The notes below the pieces were generated by a model. That model was not told where the DNA came from, did not search any database, and saw nothing but the letters and a program-made list of their open reading frames with translations. 38,774 nucleotides of DNA, from assembly GCA_016868375.1 (NCBI GenBank), contig VGHA01000025.1:1-38774 (forward strand), given 5' to 3'. This document shows positions 32,507-38,774 of this stretch, in pieces. The DNA is from Betaproteobacteria bacterium. GTDB lineage: Bacteria > Pseudomonadota > Gammaproteobacteria > Burkholderiales > Burkholderiaceae_E. The translations under genes and the position numbers were made by a program. The stretch's first letter is position 1; each line of letters starts with the position of its first letter.

Positions 32507-34612
32507 CTAGCGCTCGCCCAGCTCGCGCAGAATCGCATCGCTGTCGATCCCGAGTGCCCGTGCGGGTACTGGTACCGGGTCGGGGCAGGCGGCAAACCGC
32601 GCGGGGCAGCGGATAACGGTTTGTTCGCAATCATCTTCAGCGCGGGCTTGAAGCCAGAGCTTGCGCGCGAGGGTCTGTTCGCAATGCACCACATCGAAAA
32701 TGCCCAGCACCGGAATGATGCGAGGCTCACCCGATGGGGTCGAACCGTCGCTCAGATGGAAACCCTGGTCGCCCGATTCCACCCGTGGCGGTAACGGCAG
32801 ACCCTGTCCGTTCCAGGCCATCTGGGTGGTCCAGGCGCAGATGTCCTGCATGGACAGATCGATGAATTGCCCCAGCCCCGAACGACGCCGCTCCTCGAGC
32901 GCGCCCAGGATGGCGGTGGCCGCGAACGCCGCGCCCATCACGTCGGCGATCGATGGCCCGGTTTTCATTGGAATGTCGTTGGCGCGGTTCAGATCCATCA
33001 GCCCCGACATGGCCTGAACAACCGTATCGAATGCAGGGCGCCCGGGATATACCGAGTCGACACCGAATCCCGAAATTGAGCAGGCGACCAGCCTTGGGTT
33101 GAGCTGATGCAGTGCCTGCGGTGTCAGGCCTTTGCGGGCAAGCGCGCCAGGCCGCAGATTTTCGATCAGCACATCGCACCCCGCGAGCAGATGCTTCAAT
33201 CGTTCGAGGTCACCCGGGCTGCCAATATCAAGCACCAGCGAACGCTTGTCGGCGTTCTGAAAAGAGAAGAAAACCGCCCGATCGCCCTTCATCGGTGGCC
33301 AGTGCCGGACCGCCTCACCACCCGGCGGTTCAAGCTTGATGACTTCGGCACCCAGCGCGGCCAATTGCCGGGAGGCCGCCGGCGCCGTGGTGTAGTGACC
33401 AATTTCGAGCACACGAATACCCGCCAGCGGCCGGTCGGATGAACGCGGTGCGGGACCGATCGTGTCGAGCAGCGGGCTGCGAACCCGCAGCAATTCCATC
33501 ACCAGTGGCCGATCGGCATCGGGCGCACTGACCGAGGCGGGCGCGCGGCCGGGTGAGCGGCTCATCCTGAAAGGCGAACCCGCGACAAAAATCGCCCGAC
33601 CGGCCGGATCAGTAGCCTGATGGATCATCGCGCGATGACTCAGGTTGGCTTCATTGGCGGCGCCGTCGATGGGCGCGATGGGGCCGCACGGAATGCCGGC
33701 TGAGGCGAACTCGCGCGTGCACACTTCGATCGTGTGCTTGCCGATCCAGGCTTGCATGCCCGCATCGACCGCATCAGCCTTTGCAACCCGATCTGCGATC
33801 GCTGGAAACTGCTCGGCAAGTTGCCGGCCGGCCTGACCCATCAGACCGCAGATTCGTTGCCACTGGTCGTCATTGCCTGCGCAGACAAGCACCCAGCCGT
33901 CGCTCGCCCGGTAAACATTCCAGGGCGAGGACAGCGGGTGTCGATTTCCAACACGATTGGCCGTCTTGCGAATGCCGCCCAGCGCGGCGGGCAGGAACGT
34001 GGTCATGGCGCTGAACGCTGCGTCGTAAAGCGCCACGCTGACGTGTTGACGGCCGGCGCTGGAGAGCCTGTAGGCGGCCAGGGCTGCGCCCGCCACATGA
34101 ATACCTGCCAGATGTTCAAGCAGCGGCAAGGCCACCGGCAGCGGCGCGGAGTCGGCCATTCCCGTGGCGTCCATCATTCCGCTTAAGGCCTGAATCTGCA
34201 CGTCGGTCGCAGCCCATCCCGAATGCGGGCCCGTGTCGCCAAACGCGGTCAGGTCGCAGAGCACGGCACGCGCTGCCAGAGCGGGCAGCACATCGGTTTG
34301 ATAGGCAAGCGGATCGGCGTCGCTGCAGCGCAGTGCAATGTCGCTGGCCAATGCAAGGCGCTCGAGCAGCGCGCGATCGGAGGGGTTCGCGGCGTCGATC
34401 CGGATGCTGAGCTTGCCCGCAGCAAGCGGTAGCCGATGGTGCCACTTGGGCTGTGCGAACGCGCCCGCTGCATGCGACTCAACGCAGATCACGGTCGCGC
34501 CCAACTGCGCCAGCAGTGATCCGGCGATCGCGGCACCGATTCGGGCGCCCGACTCGAGCACGATCACACCTTGGAGGGGGGCGTTGTCCTGCGGGGTGGC
34601 GTCCTGGGTCAT
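32507..34612 (-). CDS. Fused double class III CoA-transferase
   Basis: The 701-residue product contains two CaiB/BaiF domains in tandem. The first (about 10-375) has the overall fold, but the catalytic Asp is replaced by Glu166 in LLEHLAG, and conserved loops such as NRNK are missing, so it may be inactive. The second (about 395-701) has RVLEIGHYTTAPAAS, LGAEVIKLEPPGGE, NADKRSLVLDI, LIENLRPGALARKG and the catalytic Asp557 in SIADVMG. After the SGLGQFIDLSMQD helix it is about 85 residues shorter than usual, lacking most of the small domain before the C-terminal segment. GGAG lies 5 nt before the ATG at 34612. The gene lies 128 bp upstream of the zinc-ribbon genes and may lead the same transcript. 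Confidence 0.83.
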   Translation of the reverse strand: MTQDATPQDNAPLQGVIVLESGARIGAAIAGSLLAQLGATVICVESHAAGAFAQPKWHHRLPLAAGKLSIRIDAANPSDRALLERLALASDIALRCSDADPLAYQTDVLPALAARAVLCDLTAFGDTGPHSGWAATDVQIQALSGMMDATGMADSAPLPVALPLLEHLAGIHVAGAALAAYRLSSAGRQHVSVALYDAAFSAMTTFLPAALGGIRKTANRVGNRHPLSSPWNVYRASDGWVLVCAGNDDQWQRICGLMGQAGRQLAEQFPAIADRVAKADAVDAGMQAWIGKHTIEVCTREFASAGIPCGPIAPIDGAANEANLSHRAMIHQATDPAGRAIFVAGSPFRMSRSPGRAPASVSAPDADRPLVMELLRVRSPLLDTIGPAPRSSDRPLAGIRVLEIGHYTTAPAASRQLAALGAEVIKLEPPGGEAVRHWPPMKGDRAVFFSFQNADKRSLVLDIGSPGDLERLKHLLAGCDVLIENLRPGALARKGLTPQALHQLNPRLVACSISGFGVDSVYPGRPAFDTVVQAMSGLMDLNRANDIPMKTGPSIADVMGAAFAATAILGALEERRRSGLGQFIDLSMQDICAWTTQMAWNGQGLPLPPRVESGDQGFHLSDGSTPSGEPRIIPVLGIFDVVHCEQTLARKLWLQARAEDDCEQTVIRCPARFAACPDPVPVPARALGIDSDAILRELGER

Positions 34613-34658
34613 CGATGCTCCGCGTTGGCTCGCGCCAATTCAGTGCGCGTGGCGCCGA

Positions 34659-34664
34659 ATTATA
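34659..34664 (-). promoter_or_regulatory. Consensus -10 element upstream of the double CoA-transferase
   Basis: On the minus strand the bases read TATAAT, a perfect -10 hexamer in a GC-rich context, about 47 bp before the ATG at 34612. No convincing -35 box is present at the usual distance, so activation by a regulator is possible. Confidence 0.4.
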
Positions 34665-34696
34665 GGGACCTCAGCGGATCGGGGTGGTGCTTTGCA

Positions 34697-34726
34697 TTGA
34701 CGCGCAGACTGCGGTCGGTTTAGCCT
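34697..34726 (+). promoter_or_regulatory. Possible promoter for the NMT1-like lipoprotein
   Basis: TTGACG (34697-34702) matches five of six -35 bases. TAGCCT (34721-34726) lies 18 bp downstream as a weak -10. The ATG at 34769 follows about 40 bp later, with AGGGAG at 34757-34762 as a good ribosome binding site. Confidence 0.3.
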
Positions 34727-34768
34727 CGCAGCTCCAAAGAAAATCGAATCAAACACAGGGAGATACCG

Positions 34769-35770
34769 ATGATTCGCCCGGCACTGGCCACGCTTTCCGT
34801 GGCACTGATTTCCGGCTGTGCGCTGACGCCGCAGCATGCGCCGCCTCCCAACGATCCGGTCACGTTGAAGGTCAACGTGTTTCGGGGCTCGAGCAATATT
34901 CCAATTTATCTGGCGCAGGAAAACGGTTACTTCTCGCGCCGCGGCCTCACCATTGAGATGCAATTCACGCCGAACTCAACCGCCCAGCGGCAGGGGCTTG
35001 CAGCGGGTCGGTTCGATATTGCGCATGCTGCGGTCGACAATGCGATTGCGATGATCGAAGTGGCCAAAGCCGACGTGGTCATCGTGGCAGGCGGCGATGG
35101 CGGCATGAACGAACTGCTGGTTCGGCCCGAGATCAACCGCCCCGCTGATATTCGTGGCAAGTCGTATGTGGTTGATGCGCCCAACACCGCATATGCGCTG
35201 ATCGGACGCAAGATCTTCCGCGAGGCGAGCCTGCGGGACGGCGTCGATTACAAACTCGATCCATTGGGCGGCTCCGAGGCACGAAGCAACGGCCTGAATG
35301 TGCCCGAGCGTGCCGCAACGCTGCTCAATCCACCCTGGAACTTTATCGCCCGCGACAAAGGCGCGAAGAGCCTGGGCCGGACCACCGATCTGTTCGGGCC
35401 CTATCAGGCGAGTGGAATTTTTGTCATGCGCCCATGGGCGGCGAAAAATGGCCCAGCCCTGGAGCGTTATCTTGCCGCCTACATCGAAGGGTGCCGGGTG
35501 GCTCAGGACCCCTCCCAGCGTGAGCTCGTACTGCGGGTGTTGCAGCGCGAGTTGAAGCTTACGCAGCGCATCGCTGAGCTTACCTACACCGAACTGACCA
35601 CCGCGGGCAGTGGTCTTGCCAAAGACTGCAGCTTCGACATGAAGGGCTTTCGCAATGTGCTGGCCTTGCGTGCTGAAATCGAAGGCCAGTGGGGCGGCAA
35701 AGCGCCCGCGCCCGACAAGTATCTGGATCTGAGCTTCTTCGAGCGAGCACGCTCGCACGCACGGCCCTGA
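34769..35770 (+). CDS. NMT1/SsuA-like substrate-binding lipoprotein
   Basis: The 333-residue protein has a lipoprotein signal with lipobox LISGC (Cys17) and an NMT1/SsuA-like solute-binding domain: SSNIPIYLAQENGYFSRRGL, then the GLAAGRFDIAHAAVDNAIAM ligand segment and RPADIRGKSYVVDAPN. Such receptors serve ABC importers for sulfonates, nitrate-like anions, pyrimidines or aromatic compounds. No ABC permease or ATPase gene lies beside it, so it is an orphan receptor. It is divergent from the double CoA-transferase gene and may bind its substrate. The start is supported by AGGGAG 6 nt upstream. Confidence 0.88.
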   Translation: MIRPALATLSVALISGCALTPQHAPPPNDPVTLKVNVFRGSSNIPIYLAQENGYFSRRGLTIEMQFTPNSTAQRQGLAAGRFDIAHAAVDNAIAMIEVAKADVVIVAGGDGGMNELLVRPEINRPADIRGKSYVVDAPNTAYALIGRKIFREASLRDGVDYKLDPLGGSEARSNGLNVPERAATLLNPPWNFIARDKGAKSLGRTTDLFGPYQASGIFVMRPWAAKNGPALERYLAAYIEGCRVAQDPSQRELVLRVLQRELKLTQRIAELTYTELTTAGSGLAKDCSFDMKGFRNVLALRAEIEGQWGGKAPAPDKYLDLSFFERARSHARP

Positions 35771-35779
35771 CCGGTGCAT

Positions 35780-35815
35780 GCAGGCCGACCCGGCGCCACG
35801 CCTGGATCGGCCTGC
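35780..35815. terminator. Perfect 9-bp inverted repeat between convergent genes
   Basis: GCAGGCCGA (35780-35788) pairs exactly with TCGGCCTGC (35807-35815) around an 18-nt loop, in the 51-bp gap between the NMT1-like lipoprotein and the convergent Bug receptor. It is a likely bidirectional terminator, although there is no T-run. Confidence 0.5.
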
Positions 35816-35821
35816 TGAGCG

Positions 35822-36802
35822 CTACTCGGCGCGCGCGCCGGATTTCTTCACCACGTCGCCCCATTTGCTGATTTCAGCGGCCTGATAGGTGGCGAGTTCT
35901 TCGGGCGTGCTCAGCACGGCATCGAGCCCCAGTTTCTGCATCCGTTCCTGAACGTCGGGCAGTCGGTAAACGCGCAGCACTTCCTGGTGAAGTCGATCGA
36001 TGGCCGCGCGCGGCGTGCCCGCGGGCGCGAACATCGCAAACCAGGTGACCGCTTCGAACCCGGGAAGGGTTTCAGCGACGGTGGGAATCTCAGGCGCTGA
36101 GGCTGAGCGCTTGAGCGTGGTGACCGCAACCGCCCTGATCTTGCCCTCGCGGGCCATCGGCAGCGCCGAGGGCATGTTGTCAAACATCAACTGGATGCTG
36201 CCGCCCACCAGATCGGGAATGGCAAACTGCCGGCCTTTGTAAGGCACATGCGTCATGGTGGTGCCCGTCATGGTCTTGAATAACTCGCCTGACACATGCA
36301 CCGAGGTGCCCACGCCCGGGGAGCCAAACGACAGCTTGTCGGGATTGGCCTTCATGTAGCTGATCAGATCGCTGACGGTCTTGACCGGCAGGTTGTTGTT
36401 GACGACCAGCAGATTGGGCGCAGAGGCCACCAGCGACACCGGCGAAAAATCCCGAACCATGTCGTACGGCATCTTGGCATAGAGCCCGCCATTGATCGCG
36501 TGGGTACCCACCGTGCCCATGACCAGCGTGTAGCCGTCGGGTGCCGATTTGGCAACGAAGTCGGCGCCGATGTTGCCGCCCGCGCCCGGTCGGTTATCGA
36601 CAATGATCGGCTGACCCAGTTGGGCCTTGTCGCTGAACAGTCGGGCAAGGATGTCAGGTGCACCACCCGTTGGGAAGGTAACGACCAGTCGAACCGGCCG
36701 GTTGGGCCAGGTTTGCGCCTCAGCAAGTCCAGGCGCAATGCCCGCAGTCAGCGCGGTGAACAGCGCGGCCAGCGCCGCGGCGGATCGAACAGAACGAGTC
36801 AT
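35822..36802 (-). CDS. Bug/TctC-type periplasmic solute-binding protein
   Basis: The 326-residue receptor has a Sec signal peptide (ALAALFTALTAGIAPGLAEAQ, cleaved near residue 29) and the family motifs WPNRPVRLVVTFPTGGAPD, VDNRPGAGGNIGADF, APDGYTLVMGTVGTHAING and THVPYKGRQFAIPDLVGG. The start at 36802 has an excellent ribosome binding site (AAGGAGA, 7 nt upstream); the frame is open to 36913 without one. It is a single gene on the minus strand, 103 bp downstream of the broken response regulator. Confidence 0.92.
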   Translation of the reverse strand: MTRSVRSAAALAALFTALTAGIAPGLAEAQTWPNRPVRLVVTFPTGGAPDILARLFSDKAQLGQPIIVDNRPGAGGNIGADFVAKSAPDGYTLVMGTVGTHAINGGLYAKMPYDMVRDFSPVSLVASAPNLLVVNNNLPVKTVSDLISYMKANPDKLSFGSPGVGTSVHVSGELFKTMTGTTMTHVPYKGRQFAIPDLVGGSIQLMFDNMPSALPMAREGKIRAVAVTTLKRSASAPEIPTVAETLPGFEAVTWFAMFAPAGTPRAAIDRLHQEVLRVYRLPDVQERMQKLGLDAVLSTPEELATYQAAEISKWGDVVKKSGARAE

Positions 36803-36905
36803 GTGCGTGTCTCCTTCGATGCGAACCCCATCGATGCGAGGGTTCTCGCTCCGGATTGTAGGGCGTCCGGCATCCGCCGGTCGGGTTGCACGGAAAAGCG
36901 CTGAT

Positions 36906-37857
36906 CTAGACACGCAAGGATGACGACGCCAGCCAGCGGCTTATCCGCGCGAAAAGCAGGTTTGGGCTGATGGGCTTGCTGATGAAGTCACACATGCCCG
37001 CGTCCATGCAGCGCTGGCGATCGTGTTCGAACGCGTTGGCGGTCGGCGCGATGATGGGAGCCGGTGGCGTATCGCCCCGGTTCGCAATGATCGCAGCCGC
37101 CGCTTCAGGACCGCTCAGCTTGGGCAGTTGCATGTCCATCAGAATCAGGTGGTAATCCAGGTTGCCAGCCCGTCGGACGGCGTCCGCGCTGTCGCAGGCG
37201 GTATCGACGACCAGCCCAGTTCGTACCAGGAGCATTGAGAGAAGCTCGCGGCTGAGCGGGTCATCTTCGACCAGCAGGACACGGCCTTCGAAGCGCGGTA
37301 CGGGGCTGTCGGTCCTGGTTAAGGCGCGCGTGGCCCCCTGGTTGGGATGTCGCACCAGAAGATCGATCAGGCGAAATTCTGCCGTGGTGAGCGGCACCTC
37401 ACGGTCGCCCAGCTGAATCGCCCGACGCGCCGCCTCGAACAGTCCTTTACCGACCGCCCAACGGTGCGGCCCTGCCTGCATGCCTGGCGCATGCGCGGAT
37501 CTTGACAGTGCGTTGCGCAGCCTCAGTTGAAGTTCGCGCGGCTCAAGCGGCTTGACCAGATAGTCGTCGGCGCCCACCTCGAGTCCGATGATGCGATCGA
37601 TCGGTTCGCCGCGTGCGCTTACGATCAAAAACAGGAAAGCGTCGTTCAACCCGCCAGAGCCGAACCAGGTCAAGACCGTTTTCACTGCCCAGCATCAGAT
37701 CAACGATGGCGATGTCGGGAGGTTTGCGTTCGGTCAGCCGCCGCGCTTCATCGAGGCACCGCGCGCCGGTGAACAGATCGCCTGCCTGTTCAATCATCAC
37801 GCGCACCAGATTCAGCGAAACAGGGTCATCGTCAACGACCAGGACTGTACGTTTCAT
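36906..37857 (-). pseudogene. Composite two-receiver response regulator with a one-base frameshift
   Basis: Translation from 37857 gives the start of an OmpR-type receiver (VLVVDDDPVSLNLVRVMIE, phospho-acceptor Asp53 in AIVDLMLG) but leaves the frame near 37627. The remainder of the receiver (IVSARGEPIDRIIGLEVG, KPLEPRELQLRLRNAL) is in the next frame. Removing one base from the A5 run at 37627-37631 restores PVLIVSARGE exactly. After the receiver, only the first half of a winged helix remains (VPLTTAEFRLIDLLVRHPNQ). It is joined to a second complete receiver (RVLLVEDDP, LMDMQLPKLSG, PTANAF, SKPI) that looks like the end of a hybrid histidine kinase. The kinase itself is missing. I list it as a pseudogene because of the frameshift; a sequencing error in the A-run is possible, in which case the fusion would be intact. 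Confidence 0.75.
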
Positions 37858-37940
37858 GGTGTGGGGCTCCTAATGGCTCGTTCGCCTCGGTTGATTGTCC
37901 GAGTAAACCCACTGAAATAAATAAAATAGATAAGGTTAAA

Positions 37941-37969
37941 TTTATAAAGACTTGTTGTTAAATAAACAA
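37941..37969 (-). promoter_or_regulatory. Sigma-70-like promoter reading toward the response regulator
   Basis: On the minus strand TTGTTT (37964-37969) and TATAAA (37941-37946) are separated by exactly 17 bp, within an AT-rich island unlike the rest of the window. The start of the response regulator gene (37857) lies about 80 bp downstream. Confidence 0.45.
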
Positions 37970-37993
37970 AGTGACTGATAAAGCATTCTCGAC

Positions 37994-38524
37994 GTGATTA
38001 ATAAGGAATTCTTGGGCGCACTTCACGACGTGTTGGGTGACGCCACGTTGGAGCCCATCGTGGCCGATCTATGCATCAGCCTGCCTACCTACATGGATCA
38101 GTTGTCGCAGGTCGCAAAATCGGGTGATCGCGCCGGGCTGCGTGCACTGGCACATCGCCTGCGGGGCAGGGCTGCCATGCTGGGGTGTGGCGGTCTCTCG
38201 GCTGCCCTCGAGTCGCTCGAAAAGCAGGCCTCAGCGCCTGAGAGTTCGGTAACCGCGATCGGTTCGCAGATCGAGGCCATCGCCCCGATCGCGCACGCCA
38301 CCATGATGGCGCTACAGGCGTTCGTTGATCAGCGTCCGAGCAGCCAGCCCGCTGCGAATGCCGCCACAATGGCAACCCACCAGATCCAGTTGGATGATCC
38401 CGCGGCGGCAGGCTGTGGGGCAGAAGAGACCGGCGCGGCAGGGGCTGTTGGCACGGCGCCGGTGGAAGCCGGTTCGGGCTGCGGTTGGCTGGCGTCTTCG
38501 GCGGGCGCCACTGCAGGCGCATAA
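37994..38524 (+). CDS. Hpt-domain phosphotransfer protein with overrunning C-terminus
   Basis: The first 110 residues or so form an Hpt domain: His54 in LAHRLRGRAAMLGCGG is the phosphorylated position, followed by the SAALESLEKQ helix. The protein would relay phosphate between receiver domains and fits beside the receiver-containing gene divergent from it. The last 65 residues (from about 38329) are Ala/Gly-rich and lie antisense to the coxG-like coding region, so they are probably an accidental extension after loss of the original stop. Two starts are possible: GTG at 37994, or TTG at 38012, which has AAGGA at 38003-38007 and lies behind a possible -10 (GATAAA, 37977-37982). Confidence 0.68.
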   Translation: MINKEFLGALHDVLGDATLEPIVADLCISLPTYMDQLSQVAKSGDRAGLRALAHRLRGRAAMLGCGGLSAALESLEKQASAPESSVTAIGSQIEAIAPIAHATMMALQAFVDQRPSSQPAANAATMATHQIQLDDPAAAGCGAEETGAAGAVGTAPVEAGSGCGWLASSAGATAGA

Positions 38525-38774
38525 CGCTTGACCAGTTCCGCCTCAAAGCGGCTGAAAAACTCTTCGGCGAGTGATTTCGCAACGCCGTCGATCAGACGCT
38601 GGCCAATCTGCGCGAGTTTGCCGCCTACGGTGGATTTCACCGAATAGCGCAACTCAACGCCGGTGTCGTTTTGAACCAGATGAACCTGTGATTCGCCCTT
38701 GCCGAATCCGGCTGCGCCGCCCTGGGCGTCAAAGCGTAGCGAGTACGACTCGGGCACGACGATGTCCGCCAGCG
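38329..38774 (-). CDS. CoxG/SRPBCC-family protein with C-terminal membrane anchor (5' end outside window)
   Basis: This is the C-terminal 147 residues or so of a carbon monoxide dehydrogenase subunit G (CoxG)-like protein. Conserved segments are LADIVVPESYSL, DAQGGAAGFGKGESQVHL, STVGGKLAQIGQRLIDGVAK and the EEFFSRFEAEL helix. After an Ala/Pro-rich linker comes a membrane anchor (WIWWVAIVAAFAAGWLLGR), as in tail-anchored CoxG proteins that recruit molybdenum CO dehydrogenase-type enzymes to the membrane. The frame is open to the window edge and lacks the N-terminal strands of the SRPBCC fold, so the gene continues outside. Partner cox genes would be expected beyond the edge. The 3' end overlaps the Hpt gene by 196 bp. 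Confidence 0.85.
   Translation of the reverse strand, partial: LADIVVPESYSLRFDAQGGAAGFGKGESQVHLVQNDTGVELRYSVKSTVGGKLAQIGQRLIDGVAKSLAEEFFSRFEAELVKRYAPAVAPAEDASQPQPEPASTGAVPTAPAAPVSSAPQPAAAGSSNWIWWVAIVAAFAAGWLLGR

Noticed and set aside
37543-37857. A separate short response regulator gene
   Set aside because: It ends in nonsense Arg-rich sequence; one base removed from the A5 run joins it to the next frame and completes the receiver domain, so one broken gene is the simpler reading.
17-38774. tRNA, rRNA, insertion sequences or phage genes
   Set aside because: I looked for transposase, integrase and structural RNA signatures and saw none; by-eye inspection could miss a short RNA.

Overview
This is a GC-rich, densely packed window that looks like an environmental betaproteobacterium of the Burkholderiales. 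The reasons are four Bug/TctC-type periplasmic solute receptors without their membrane subunits, several class III CoA-transferases, acyl-CoA dehydrogenases, an intradiol dioxygenase and the end of a Sox (sulfur oxidation) locus. The assignment is inferred from gene content; no rRNA or tRNA gene was seen. Most genes are intact, and several start on GTG or TTG.

Layout. 1-1.8 kb: the 3' end of soxB, translationally coupled to an exported thioredoxin-like protein and an exported GlcG/HbpS-like protein. 1.9-4.3 kb: a WYL regulator divergent from an MFS transporter. 4.2-7.4 kb: a large RTX metalloprotease of the serralysin type. 7.4-9.6 kb: DUF423 membrane protein, glutathione peroxidase and a class III CoA-transferase, all on the minus strand. 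9.7-15.1 kb: a plus-strand catabolic operon (crotonase, cytochrome P450, 3Fe-4S ferredoxin, Bug receptor, CoA-transferase, HMG-CoA-lyase-like enzyme). 15.1-18.2 kb: a minus-strand acyl-CoA oxidation operon (two dissimilar acyl-CoA dehydrogenases, then a crotonase). 18.4-23.7 kb: exported methyltransferase, APC permease, a signal-less NMT1-like protein, Bug receptor and NAD-dependent epimerase. 23.7-27.9 kb: SGNH lipoprotein, MFS exporter and a shortened P-type ATPase. 27.8-34.6 kb: a minus-strand group with a fused double CoA-transferase, two zinc-ribbon proteins, a Bug receptor, an intradiol dioxygenase and a 3-hydroxyisobutyrate-dehydrogenase-like enzyme. 34.8-38.8 kb: NMT1-like lipoprotein, Bug receptor, a broken composite response regulator, an Hpt protein and the 3' part of a coxG-like gene.

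How the genes fit together. The main theme is uptake and CoA-dependent breakdown of organic acids. Periplasmic receptors bind carboxylates, CoA-transferases activate them, and P450, dehydrogenases, crotonases and a lyase (or an intradiol dioxygenase for aromatic diols) degrade them. The 9.7-15.1 kb operon is the best candidate for an undescribed pathway: it joins oxygenation by P450 and its own ferredoxin to CoA activation and C-C cleavage by an HMGL-type lyase.

The most unusual signals are internal losses that keep the reading frame. The P-type ATPase at 26.3-27.9 kb lacks the DKTG phosphorylation site, the nucleotide-binding domain and several membrane helices, yet stays open. The second half of the fused CoA-transferase is shortened. 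The response regulator at 36.9-37.9 kb appears to be an OmpR-type regulator fused to the receiver of a lost hybrid kinase, and it also carries a one-base frameshift in an A5 run. All functional statements come from motif reading by eye; no database search was possible.
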